Shown in pieces: positions 52,467 through 61,484 of a DNA stretch of 64,000 bases. A program made the position numbers and the translations under genes. Origin of the DNA: JARRNE01 sp963824085 (GTDB lineage: Bacteria; Pseudomonadota; Gammaproteobacteria; Chromatiales; Chromatiaceae); NCBI GenBank assembly GCA_963824085.1, contig CAWGNT010000026.1, forward strand, positions 106,848 to 170,847. The letters are read 5' to 3'. The notes under the pieces were generated by a model. The model was not told the origin of the DNA. It saw only the letters and a program-made list of their open reading frames with translations, and did not search any database. Positions within the stretch are counted from its first letter, which is position 1, and every line of letters begins with the position of its first letter.

Positions 52467-54445
52467 GCCTACCGCCCTTCCTTGTCGGCACGGCGCTGGT
52501 GTTTTGGGGCTGGCACATTGGTCTGTGGTGGCTCGGTCTGCCGCTTGCGTTGCTCGCGGAGCTGCCGCGTTTCCTTGGCTGGCGCTGGCAGCTCGATTTG
52601 CGGGAGCGTCAGCGGGTGGCGGACCTGGTGAGCCTGTTGTTGGTCCTCGCCGGGGTGTACCTCTATCTGACGCAGCCCCGTCTGGGAAATGCCCTGATCC
52701 TGCTGGTGCAATGGGCACCGGCCCTGCTGTTTCCGGTGCTGGCGCTACAGCTGTACGGGGAGCGCGGCGGCGTAGAGCGCGCGGTGCTGATGCTGAGCCT
52801 GCGCGGCGGGCGGCCGGGCGGGGAGGAGCTGATTGATCTTGCGCCCGCCTATCTGCTCACGTGCCTGCTGGCATCTGCCATGCTGCCGCCGCCAGGGGCC
52901 TACTATTACCCGCTCTTGACCTTCCTCGCGGCCTGGGCGCTGTGGCCCTTACGTTCGCACAAGGGTCGTCCCTGGGCGTGGGGCTTGGTTCTCCTCTCAG
53001 CGGCAGGTGTCGGCCATGTCATCGGCGTCGGCCTGCAGCAAGCCCAGGTACGTCTGGAAGACATGGCGGTGGAGTGGTTGTCCGGCTGGCTTGGAGGAGA
53101 TCTGGACCCCTACCGCGTCACCACCGCGATTGGCGAGGTCGGCTGGCTCAAGCAGTCCGAGCGTATCGTCCTGCGGGTATACCTTGACCGTTCGTTGGAC
53201 CGACCGTTGCTGCTGCGCAGTGCAAGCTACGACCGGTACCTGAATGGCACCTGGCTGGCGGATGCTACTCCCTTTAAGCCGCTTGTCCTGAAGGCCGGCG
53301 GCTGGCCGCTCCCTGGCGACGCCGCAGCCAGTGACGAGGTCCGAGTGTTCATGGACCTGAAGGGGGGCAAAGGGATTCTTCCGCTGCCCGCGGGGAGCCG
53401 TATTATCGAGGGTTTGCAGGGCGCCCGACTAAGCCGCAACGGCTCCGGGGCGGTCAAGGTGGTGGAGGGGCCGGCCGTGGCCGCCTATCGCGTGCTCTAC
53501 GGTGGTCCTTCCGCGGCCGCCCCGCCCGGTGAGACGGACTTGCGCATTCCGCCAAACGAGCGCCGCGCCCTCGCGCAAGTGGTCGATGAGCTGGGCCTGG
53601 AGGGGCTGCCCGCGGCTCGGGTACTCGGGCACTTGGAGCATTGGTTCGGTCGCTTCTTCCGCTACACCTTGCGCCTGGAGGCGCCTCCTCGCGGGCGGTC
53701 GGCGCTTTCCGATTTCCTGCTGGAACGCCGTGCCGGACATTGTGAATACTTTGCCAGCGCCGCCGTCTTGCTGCTGCGCCGGATCGGCATCCCGGCGCGC
53801 TATGTCCGGGGCTGGTCCGTGCAGGAATACAGCGCCCTGGAGGATGCCTACCTGGCCCGGGCTCGGCATGCCCACGCCTGGGTGCTGGCCTGGGTGGATG
53901 GGGAGTGGCGGGACTTTGACCCCACGCCGCCGGTGTGGTCCATGCTGGAAGCGGATGACCGCCCCTGGTGGGGGCCGATCCAGGACCTGTGGGCACGGCT
54001 TGGCTTTCTGTTGGCCCGGAAGGAAGGCGACGCGGGCGAAGGCCAGGTGTGGTTGGCCGCCCTCTTGTTACCCCTCACGGGTATTCTGGCGTGGCGCATC
54101 GCCCGACGGGGGCGGCGCCATGTCCGTCGCACTGGGAGGGCCACCAGGACCGGCGGCGCCGCCTCTGTCTTCACACCGGTGGAGCAAGCCCTGGAACGTC
54201 GAGATCGTGGCCGTCACCCCGGGGAAACCCTTCGCCATTGGGTCTCTCGCCTCGATCGCGAGGGCGAGCCGGCGGTTGCGGAGCTGATCCCTGCTCTCGA
54301 CCTTTACTATCGCCGGCAGTTCGATCCGCGCGGCTTGGCGCCGGGACAGGATGCGGAGCTGGACTGTCTGATTGGCCATTGGTTGCAGCACCACGGCGCG
54401 GGAACGACACCTCACCTGCGGCGGGGTGCTGGCGGGGCGGGCTGA
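52463..54445 (+). CDS. Membrane transglutaminase-like protein (TgpA family)
   Basis: 660 residues from GTG 52463, overlapping the DUF58 stop by 4 bp. The N-terminal 220 or so residues hold several membrane helices (DUF3488-type). A periplasmic transglutaminase core follows, with the catalytic triad visible: Cys in RRAGHCEYFASAAVLLLR, His in RHAHAWVLAW and Asp in WRDFDPTPP. One more membrane helix (VWLAALLLPLTGILAWRIA) and a short cytoplasmic DUF4129-like tail complete the standard layout. Relatives are cell-envelope proteins of unclear substrate; the Pseudomonas homologue TgpA is essential. Confidence 0.95.
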   Translation: MSLPPFLVGTALVFWGWHIGLWWLGLPLALLAELPRFLGWRWQLDLRERQRVADLVSLLLVLAGVYLYLTQPRLGNALILLVQWAPALLFPVLALQLYGERGGVERAVLMLSLRGGRPGGEELIDLAPAYLLTCLLASAMLPPPGAYYYPLLTFLAAWALWPLRSHKGRPWAWGLVLLSAAGVGHVIGVGLQQAQVRLEDMAVEWLSGWLGGDLDPYRVTTAIGEVGWLKQSERIVLRVYLDRSLDRPLLLRSASYDRYLNGTWLADATPFKPLVLKAGGWPLPGDAAASDEVRVFMDLKGGKGILPLPAGSRIIEGLQGARLSRNGSGAVKVVEGPAVAAYRVLYGGPSAAAPPGETDLRIPPNERRALAQVVDELGLEGLPAARVLGHLEHWFGRFFRYTLRLEAPPRGRSALSDFLLERRAGHCEYFASAAVLLLRRIGIPARYVRGWSVQEYSALEDAYLARARHAHAWVLAWVDGEWRDFDPTPPVWSMLEADDRPWWGPIQDLWARLGFLLARKEGDAGEGQVWLAALLLPLTGILAWRIARRGRRHVRRTGRATRTGGAASVFTPVEQALERRDRGRHPGETLRHWVSRLDREGEPAVAELIPALDLYYRRQFDPRGLAPGQDAELDCLIGHWLQHHGAGTTPHLRRGAGGAG

Positions 54446-54643
54446 AGGGTGCGCCCGCGCTTGGCGAGGCGGCTGAAACGCGACGAGTCGAGCGCGCATA
54501 CTATCGTTCGCTGCGCCTCTTCGCAGTGACCGAGCACGGACCAACACCTGGGCCAGGAGCCGGACCAGAGCGACGCCTGATGCGGACGCGAGGCCCTTTC
54601 GGTCCCGATACCGAGGTGGAACCTCGGAACGCTGCCCGATCCC

Positions 54644-55120
54644 TCAGTCCGGACCCGCGGCAAGGAGCTCCGGGCGAATCATCCAGACCAGCACCCAGCC
54701 ACCATTCGCGTCTCTTTCCAGGCAGGCCATGCTCCCCGGCTGAAAAGCGAGCGTGGCCCGATCCGGGTCCGCTGCGAGCAGAAGCGACGCCAAGCGCCCG
54801 AGACACGGCAAGTGGCCGACGATGAGCGTATCTTCGGACCAGAATGCAATGTCGGCGACGAGTGTCTCCAGGGGGTCCGTCGGGCCAAGACCGGAACGTG
54901 CCTGCGGCTGACCGCTGGCGAGCAGGGATTCCGCGAGTAGCGCCGCAGTCTGTTCGGCCCTGGTTTTGCCGCTGTGCAGGATGGCTGCGACTCGCACGCC
55001 CGCGCCTTTCAGGAAATCGGCGAGGCGCCGCACGTCTTGGCGGCCAGGCTCACTCAAGGGGCGGTCAGGGTCGAGGTCCTTGGGTACGGCCAAGCCGTGT
55101 TGTGTCAGGTAGATGCGCAT
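54644..55120 (-). CDS. sixA: Phosphohistidine phosphatase SixA
   Basis: 158 residues from ATG 55120; the frame extends 35 codons upstream but SixA proteins begin at MRIYLTQHG. This histidine phosphatase has the nucleophile motif QHG at the start, RPLSEPGRQDVRRLADFL, the HSGKTRAEQTAALLAE segment and VGHLPCLGRLASLLL with the second catalytic His. It removes phosphate from phosphohistidine, classically on HPt domains or PTS-Ntr components. It is a single gene, convergent with the transglutaminase operon. Confidence 0.92.
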   Translation of the reverse strand: MRIYLTQHGLAVPKDLDPDRPLSEPGRQDVRRLADFLKGAGVRVAAILHSGKTRAEQTAALLAESLLASGQPQARSGLGPTDPLETLVADIAFWSEDTLIVGHLPCLGRLASLLLAADPDRATLAFQPGSMACLERDANGGWVLVWMIRPELLAAGPD

Positions 55121-55251
55121 ATCAGGCTCCGGATAAGGTCGTTCATCGCTTCTCTTTGGGGGGGACCAGCGGCTCCCCGAGCTAGCGCCCCTGATGCTAG
55201 TACAGCCGCGTCGAAAACCCTGCAACTACAGTATTCTCATCTCGGTTTTCG

Positions 55252-55353
55252 GGGGTCGGGTTGCGCCCGCCGGGGGACGCTGTGGATTCCTCTCTGAATG
55301 CTTGACGGCCGCATCCCTGCGGCCGACACCCCCGGCCGGCGCAACCCGACCCC
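55252..55353. repeat. Large structured inverted repeat
   Basis: Arms 55252-55276 and 55329-55353 are 25 bp each and complementary except for one position. The 52-bp loop contains a second perfect 8-bp stem with a 4-base loop (55306-55313 with 55318-55325). The result is a cruciform-like double hairpin in the leader region between sixA and hsp20. No T-run follows, so it is not a standard terminator. REP/MITE-type elements have this look. Confidence 0.6.
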
Positions 55354-55500
55354 TCGAGCCAATGAGCATAAGAAATCGCGTGAGTTGGGTATATGCTGAA
55401 TGGACGTCGGGAGCAGCGCAGCGCGCCTCTCGGAGTTGAAAATTGCGGGCGGGGCTCTACGCTTGTGATGGCGATTTCGAGTACTGAGAGGAGATGTCTT

Positions 55501-55995
55501 ATGGGCGAGAAGGAGAAGAAGGCGATCCGTACGCGGCCCGAACCAAGCACAGGGGAGCTCAGCCCCTTCGACGAGATGGACCGTTTCTTCGAAGACTTCA
55601 TACCGCGCGGCTGGATGCGGCGCATGCGCCGAGGCTGGCCTGCCTGGGCGGACCTCGAGGCGCCGTTCGAGGGTCGGACTCCGCACGTCGACGTGATCGA
55701 GCGCGACGAAGAGGTCGTTGTCAACGCTGAGCTTCCAGGCGTGAAGAAGGACGACCTGGAAGTCTCTCTCGCGGGCGACCGGCTCACGATCAAGGCCACC
55801 GCGAAGCAGGAGGTGGAAGAGACCAAGGGTGAGTACCACAGACGCGAGATTTCGCGTGGTGAATTCACGCGGACCCTGCAGCTCCCTGCCGCGGTCGATG
55901 CGGAAAGGGCGCAGGCCAAGTTCGCAGACGGTATCTTGGAGCTGACGCTCCCCAAGGCGGTGCCGGCAAAGCGGCACGCCATCAAGGTGGACTGA
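55501..55995 (+). CDS. Hsp20 small heat-shock protein
   Basis: 164 residues from ATG 55501, preceded by GAGAGGAG. The alpha-crystallin domain (about 60-155) has PHVDVIERDEEVVVNAELPGVKKDDLEVSLAGDRLTIKA, EYHRREISRGEFTRTLQLPAAVD and the A-x-x-x-n-GVL-equivalent ADGILELTLPKA. Cytoplasmic ATP-independent chaperone. A second Hsp20 gene follows 79 bp downstream, probably in the same transcript. No clear heat-shock sigma box is visible. Confidence 0.95.
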   Translation: MGEKEKKAIRTRPEPSTGELSPFDEMDRFFEDFIPRGWMRRMRRGWPAWADLEAPFEGRTPHVDVIERDEEVVVNAELPGVKKDDLEVSLAGDRLTIKATAKQEVEETKGEYHRREISRGEFTRTLQLPAAVDAERAQAKFADGILELTLPKAVPAKRHAIKVD

Positions 55996-56074
55996 TTTCC
56001 CCCCCCCCGGATGCGCCCGTTGGAGGATGTCCGCGGGCGCTTTCGTCCCCAAGGTCGGTAGGAGAGGGGTTCCT

Positions 56075-56581
56075 GTGCGCAAGCTGGAAGAGGTGAGTGA
56101 AGAATTGAGCCACGCCTGGGAGGCGCTGGTGGAAGGCTGGCGGAGGCTGTACCGGCGGGCCGCTGGCGCCCTGACGCAGTTTCATCGAAGCTCACGCGGG
56201 GGCGAGCTGCAGTCCGCCGACGAGCGGGAGATTGCCATGCGCAGCATCGGCTGGGGAGTCCTGGCCGCAGAGCTGCGCGACGACGGGGACAAGATCGTCG
56301 TGCGCCTGGAGGCGCCGGGCATGGCGCGAGAGGACTTCGATCTTCAGGTCGTGGGTGAGCATCTCGTCATACGCGGCGAGAAGCACGTCGAGCGTGAGCG
56401 CTCCAGCGGGCGCTATCATATCTGCGAATGTGCGTACGGCAGCTTCGAGCGGGCCATCGCTTTGCCCGACGCGGTGGTGGAGGACCGGGCCAAGGCAAAG
56501 TACAAGAGCGGTGTGTTGCGGGTGGAGCTGCCCAAGGCGCACCCTGGACGCAGCAAGGCGGTAAGGCTCACTCTGGACTGA
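56075..56581 (+). CDS. Second Hsp20-like protein with helical N-terminus
   Basis: 168 residues from GTG 56075; the AGGAGAGGGG tract stands just upstream. Residues 1-60 are a charged helix (KLEEVSEELSHAWEALVEGWRRLYRR). The alpha-crystallin domain follows: DKIVVRLEAPGMAREDFDLQVVGEHLVIRGEKH, YHICECAYGSFERAIALPDAVVEDRAKAKYKSGVLRVELPK. It differs strongly from the first copy, so the two may form mixed assemblies or serve different clients. Confidence 0.92.
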   Translation: MRKLEEVSEELSHAWEALVEGWRRLYRRAAGALTQFHRSSRGGELQSADEREIAMRSIGWGVLAAELRDDGDKIVVRLEAPGMAREDFDLQVVGEHLVIRGEKHVERERSSGRYHICECAYGSFERAIALPDAVVEDRAKAKYKSGVLRVELPKAHPGRSKAVRLTLD

Positions 56582-56626
56582 GGCAAGAGCTCACTTAGGA
56601 ACAGTTCACTAACAAGCTGGACAAGT

Positions 56627-57030
56627 CTACTCGTTGTCGTTGTCGAAACCGTCGTAAGGCCCGGAATTCTCTCGCACCTCATGGTTTCGCTGTCCGAGCT
56701 TGGTGAGCATCGAAACGCTCCGAGTCAGCATTGCCTTACCCTGGGCGTTTCGAGCAGCAGCCAGTAGTTGGCAGGCTTCCAGACAGTCCTGAATCGATGC
56801 GCATTCCAACGCCGAACCGCGAGCGATCTCGAAGAAGCGGCGCCGATGTTGGCATTGGTCCCCTTATCCTTGCCTTCAGCGATGTTCAGCGGGATCGACT
56901 GCCCGGCATGCAGCAGTTGGTCCCGCGCGGGCCGATCGATGCCCTTCAAGCTCTTGGCCACTTGGTAGGCCCAAGTCACATAACGGATCGAAATCCGGTA
57001 GCCATCGCGTTGCTCATGCCCGAATTGCAT
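56627..57030 (-). pseudogene. Four-helix-bundle (S23-type) protein, frameshifted
   Basis: From ATG 57030 the frame reads MQFGHEQRDGYRIS, VTWAYQVAKSLKGI, DQLLHAGQSIPLNIAEGKDKG, the pattern of the 23S rRNA intervening-sequence/four-helix-bundle family. Near 56840 the natural sequence moves to another frame (RFFEIARGSALECASIQDCLEACQLL…), running to 56627 and ending DGFDNDNE. One base change in length would restore a protein of about 133 residues. The two ends of the gene carry CGACAACGACAAC and its complement. Sequencing error or genuine inactivation are both possible. Confidence 0.7.
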
Positions 57031-57446
57031 TTCTTTTCCGATTACGACAACGACAACGTTTAAGCTCGTGCCGAAGCTCCGCTTCGGTACGTCTTCTCTC
57101 GAAGCTCCGCTTCCCAAGGCCAGCTGAGTGCGAGGACATCAGCTCTTCAGCACCCGCCGGCGCTGTGCAGGGCCGGCGAGCTCCCGCGCCATTTCGCCTG
57201 GGCGCAGGGCAGAGAGGAAGCCGAGCTTCGAGGAGAAGAGGTGCCCAAGCAGGAGCTTGGGCACCAGGAGCGTAAGCCTCTAACTCTCCGAGGGCCACAT
57301 TTTGGCGAAGGGGGTCTGAACTGTTGCTGCGCGTGAACCGTCTCTGCGAGGGTGCTCTCGGCCGCGATTGCCGTGCTCCCCGGGATCGGTGAGGTAGCAG
57401 GAGCGAAAGACCCCTCCCTGTGACATTGCGCAGGGCCTTCGGGTCT
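57031..57446. other. Intergenic region with short inverted repeats
   Basis: 416 bp without a gene. GAAGCTCCGCTTC, itself a small hairpin, occurs twice within about 35 bp near 57071 and 57101. A perfect 10-bp stem with a 4-base loop (GTGCCCAAGC / GCTTGGGCAC) occupies 57241-57264. No T-run follows either, so simple terminator function is doubtful, though they could end the kinase operon arriving from the right. Confidence 0.45.
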
Positions 57447-60400
57447 TCATCCCGTCGCCGGGCACCTGCAGGTGACCAGAGTGCCGCCTTCCCTTGGCGT
57501 CTCGATGGTGAGCTGCCCTCTGACGATGCCTGCGCGGTAGCGCATGACGTGCAGGCCGAGCCCCCCCTTCCGCTCCTCGACCGGCCGGATGCCGATGCCG
57601 TCGTCGTAGACCGAAAGGACGAGGTCTTGGTCCTCCTGCACGAGGCGGACCTCGATCTTGCGGGGCTGGCCGTGCCGCAGGGCGTTGTGCAGCGCCTCCT
57701 GGGCGATGCGGTACAGGTGCACGGCGAAGATCTCGTCGGCGACCTTGAGCGCGGGGTCAGCGATCAGACGGCAGTCGACACCGGCGCTCGTGTGTATCCG
57801 CTCGGTCAGCTCAGAGAGGGCATCGACCAGGCCCTCGGGGTCGATCTCCACCGGCGAGAGACCGCGCGCCAGCGCGCGGGTCTGGTCCAAGCTGTCCTGG
57901 AGGTGGCCGATGAGGGCCTTGACCTCCTTTGCCTCTTTGGGGCGCTGGGCCGCAGTCAGCTTGTTCTCGATGCTGCCCGCGAGCATGGTCAGCGCGGTCA
58001 GCTGCTGGCCGATGCCGTCGTGGATGTCCCGCCCGATGCGCTCCTGCTCGGCGGTGCTGACCTCGATGATCTCACGCTCCAGGGCCCGGCGCTCGCTGAT
58101 GTCGCGCACCAGGGCCACGTACAGGCTGAGGTCATCGATCTCGCTGACCATGATCTCCATCGGGAAGAGCGTGTCGTCCTGGCGGCGGCCCATCAGCTCC
58201 TGCGGGCGATGCGTCCCGTGTAGGCATCGTCCTACGCGGAAGCACGCAGGGTAGTCGGGGCAGTCGCGGCAGGTGGGCGGGAGGAGGAGGCTCGCGCCTT
58301 GGCCGATGACCGCCGCGGCGGGACGTCCGAACATGCGCTCGGCCGTCGGATTATAGTCTTGAACGACCCCCTGGTGGTCGACGGTGATGATGGCATCGCC
58401 CGCGGTATCGACGATGGCCCGCAGCCGTTGCTCCCTGTCACGGAGCTTTCTCTCCAGTGCCTTGCGTGCGGTAATGTCGTGCACCAGCGTGAAGAAGCCC
58501 TTGGTGCGGCCGTCGGCATCCTTCTCCGGGACGAGCACCACGTCCATCGTATGCACCCCGTCGGGGAACTGGAAGGTGGCCTCGTAGCGTTCGGTCTCGC
58601 CCCCCAGCACCTTGTCGATATGGGGCTTGACGATGGCGTAGTTGGCGGTGCCGAGCAGCTCGCGCACGCTCTTCCCGACCATCTGCTCCGCAGAGAGACC
58701 GTACCGCCGCTCGTAGAGCCGGTTGACGTAGCGATAGACCTCGCCGGCATCGACGTAGGAGAACATGGCCGGCACGTTGGCAGCCAGTGTGCTCAGCTCT
58801 CCTTCGCGCCGCGCGAGCTCGGCGGTGCGCTGCTCGAGGCCCCTGTTCGTCTCCTTGAGCTTTGCCTCGCTCTCGCGCAGCTGCTGCTCGGCCCGGATGC
58901 GGCTGGTGACGTCGACAAAGGTGATGACGACCCCGTCGATGCGCTTGTCCTGCATGCGGTAAGGCTGGATGCGGCGCAGGAAGTGCCGGCCCTCACCGGT
59001 CAGCACCGCCTTCTCCAGCGGCACGAGCCGCTCCAGCACGGCCTCGGCATCGGCCAAGAGTTTGTCGTCGCTGAAATTCGGTGAGAAGTCACTGAGCGGC
59101 CGCTCGATGTCCGACGGGCGCAGGTTGAACAGCCGGGCGGCGGGCGGTGTGAAGAGCTTGATGCGCATGGCGCTGTCGAGAAACAGGGTGGAGATATCCG
59201 TATTGCTCAACAGGTTGGTGATGTCATTGTTGCTGCGCTCCAGCTCCGCGACCTTGTCCTGGAGCTGGCTGTTCGCAGTGGAGAGCTCCTCGTTCAGGGA
59301 TTGCAGCTCTTCCTTTGAGCTCTCCAGCTCCTCATTGGCCGACTGGAGCTCCTCGTTCATCGACATCACTTCCTCGTTCGAGGCCTTGAGCTCCTCGTTG
59401 GAGCTCTCCAGCTCCTCGATGGTGCTCTGGAGATCCTCGCGGGTCGCTTTCAGCTCCAGATCCAGGTGCCTGACCACCGACGACTCGTCCATGGCCTCCC
59501 GAGTGAGGGCGGCGTCGGCTGGCGCCTGGGCCTCCGGTGCCCGGTCCGCGAAGGTCACCAGCAGCAGCCCCTCCGTGTAATCCGGCTCCAGCACGGGCCT
59601 GACCCGCACCTCCACAGGCGCGAAGCCGCCGTTACGCTCGACGGCGGCATCACCGATGGCGATCGGGACACGCTCCCGCAGCGCCTTGTGGCAGGCCGCA
59701 CGCAGCTTGGTGCGCAGCCCCTCGCGGGCCATGGCCATGAGGTCGCGGCTCGGCTCCCCGGTCGGCTGGTCCAGAAAGCGCATCGTCGGGCCGAAGAAGT
59801 AGAGGATCTCGTACTTGTGGTTGACCAGCACCGCGGCGGGGGCATAGTCCTCCAGCAGGAGGCGCTGGGTGAGCGCGGCCGCGCGCTTCGCGGGGGCGGC
59901 CGACTGCTCGGGCAGCGGCGCAAGCAGACCAGTCCCTGCAGAGGCGGCGACGATGGGAAACTCCAGGAGATCGTGCCGTGTGGCGCCGATGCGCCGAAAC
60001 AGCCGCCACTTCTTCGAGACGATCTCGAACAGGTCGGACCGCTGACCGCCCGACTCCGACGCGCCCAGAAACAGATGGCCGCCGTCCTTGAGCGCGAAGT
60101 GGAACAGGGCCATGACCTTCCGCTGCACCTCGGGCTCCAGATAGATCAAGAGGTTGCGGCAGCTGATGAGGTCCAGCCTGGAGAACGGGGCATCGCTGAG
60201 AAGGTTTTGCGGCGCGAACGTGACCGCGTCGCGCAGCTGCTTGGCGACCTGGTAGCGGTGCTCGCCCGTATTGACAAAGAAGCGTTGCAGCCGCTCGCGA
60301 CTCACATCCTCGGCGATGCTCTCCGGGTAGACTCCCTGGCGCCCGGCCTCCAGCGCCTCCTCGTCGATGTCGGTGGCGAAGATCCGGATATTGCAGGGTC

Positions 60401-61472
60401 GCTGGCGGCGCAGAAAGCCCTCAACCAACAGGATGGCGATGGAGTAGGCCTCCTCTCCCGTCGAGCAGCCCGGCACCCACACCCGCACTGGGCAGTCTGC
60501 GTCTGCTTGCTCCACCAGCGGGACGATGACCTGTTGCTCCAGCACCGCGTACGCGTCTGGCTCACGGAAGAAGCCGGTCACGCCGATGAGCAGATCGCGG
60601 AATAGCCGCCCCGGCTCTTCGGCGTCTGACCGCAGCCGCTCAAGATAATCGCCGAGACGGTCCACGTGGCAGACGCTCATGCGCCGCTGCACCCGCCGCA
60701 GAAGCATCTTCTTGCGGTAGCAGCAGAAATCGTATTTGGTGCGCGCGCGCAGAAGTGCCAGGACCTGGCCCAGCTCGCCGAGCTCTTCGCCGGCCGGCGA
60801 TGGCCGTCGCCAGGTGCCGCTGCGACAGGCGTGGGCGACGTATTGGACCAGGGCCTCCGGCATGGCCTCCGGCGCCAGAACGTAGTCGGCCAGGCCGGCG
60901 GCGATGGCGCTCTGCGGCATCTGGTCGTATTCGGCGCTGCTCGGCTCTTGCACCATGGTCAGGCCGTCCCGGCCCTTGATGGCCTGTAGGCCCAGGGTAC
61001 CGTGAGAGCCCGTCCCGGAGAGCACAATGCCGATCGCCCGTTCCCGATAGGCATCGGCCAACGAGCGCAGGAAGAAGTTGATGGCCGTCGGGCGGCCGGC
61101 GGATTTGGGCGGGTCCGAGAGCCGCAGCACGCCGTCGTCCGCGGCTAGATAGCGATTGGGCGGAATGACGTAGACCCGATCGCCCTCGACCGCCATGCCG
61201 TCCTGCGCCTCCCGTACTGGCATCGAGGTGTGCCGGGCGAGAAGCTCCACCATGAGGCTCTTGTGGCTGGGATCGAGATGCGGCACCAGCACCAAGGCGA
61301 GGCCGGTGTCGGCAGGCATCGCCTGCAGGAAGCGCTTGAAGGCATCCAGCCCGCCGGCGGATGCGCCGATTCCGACCACTGCGACAGCGGCAGCCTGTTC
61401 GTTCCCGGTGGGACGAGCTGTCTCTTCATCCCTTCGTTCACCCTCCGTGCGGCCGCTTGTTGGCTTCTTCAT
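57447..61472 (-). CDS. CheB-CheR-PAS-histidine kinase fusion protein
   Basis: 1341 residues, cytoplasmic. Domains in order: CheB methylesterase (about 30-215; VGIGASAGGLDAFKRFL, LSGTGSHGTLGLQAIKG); CheR methyltransferase (about 240-500; GVTGFFREPDAY, VWVPGCSTGEEAYSIAIL, ISCRNLLIYLE); a PAS-like segment (about 560-650); a long coiled coil of EEL repeats (about 690-780); three further PAS regions (about 785-890, 920-1030, 1040-1150, the last with CRDCPDYPACFRVGRC); a HisKA_3 dimerisation domain with the phospho-acceptor in GRDIHDGIGQQL; and a HATPase ending in GIGIRPVEERKGGLGL. Such fusions are sensor kinases, not chemotaxis enzymes. Its cognate regulator is encoded 12 bp upstream. Confidence 0.96.
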   Translation of the reverse strand: MKKPTSGRTEGERRDEETARPTGNEQAAAVAVVGIGASAGGLDAFKRFLQAMPADTGLALVLVPHLDPSHKSLMVELLARHTSMPVREAQDGMAVEGDRVYVIPPNRYLAADDGVLRLSDPPKSAGRPTAINFFLRSLADAYRERAIGIVLSGTGSHGTLGLQAIKGRDGLTMVQEPSSAEYDQMPQSAIAAGLADYVLAPEAMPEALVQYVAHACRSGTWRRPSPAGEELGELGQVLALLRARTKYDFCCYRKKMLLRRVQRRMSVCHVDRLGDYLERLRSDAEEPGRLFRDLLIGVTGFFREPDAYAVLEQQVIVPLVEQADADCPVRVWVPGCSTGEEAYSIAILLVEGFLRRQRPCNIRIFATDIDEEALEAGRQGVYPESIAEDVSRERLQRFFVNTGEHRYQVAKQLRDAVTFAPQNLLSDAPFSRLDLISCRNLLIYLEPEVQRKVMALFHFALKDGGHLFLGASESGGQRSDLFEIVSKKWRLFRRIGATRHDLLEFPIVAASAGTGLLAPLPEQSAAPAKRAAALTQRLLLEDYAPAAVLVNHKYEILYFFGPTMRFLDQPTGEPSRDLMAMAREGLRTKLRAACHKALRERVPIAIGDAAVERNGGFAPVEVRVRPVLEPDYTEGLLLVTFADRAPEAQAPADAALTREAMDESSVVRHLDLELKATREDLQSTIEELESSNEELKASNEEVMSMNEELQSANEELESSKEELQSLNEELSTANSQLQDKVAELERSNNDITNLLSNTDISTLFLDSAMRIKLFTPPAARLFNLRPSDIERPLSDFSPNFSDDKLLADAEAVLERLVPLEKAVLTGEGRHFLRRIQPYRMQDKRIDGVVITFVDVTSRIRAEQQLRESEAKLKETNRGLEQRTAELARREGELSTLAANVPAMFSYVDAGEVYRYVNRLYERRYGLSAEQMVGKSVRELLGTANYAIVKPHIDKVLGGETERYEATFQFPDGVHTMDVVLVPEKDADGRTKGFFTLVHDITARKALERKLRDREQRLRAIVDTAGDAIITVDHQGVVQDYNPTAERMFGRPAAAVIGQGASLLLPPTCRDCPDYPACFRVGRCLHGTHRPQELMGRRQDDTLFPMEIMVSEIDDLSLYVALVRDISERRALEREIIEVSTAEQERIGRDIHDGIGQQLTALTMLAGSIENKLTAAQRPKEAKEVKALIGHLQDSLDQTRALARGLSPVEIDPEGLVDALSELTERIHTSAGVDCRLIADPALKVADEIFAVHLYRIAQEALHNALRHGQPRKIEVRLVQEDQDLVLSVYDDGIGIRPVEERKGGLGLHVMRYRAGIVRGQLTIETPREGGTLVTCRCPATG

Positions 61473-61484
61473 GGGACGACCATC

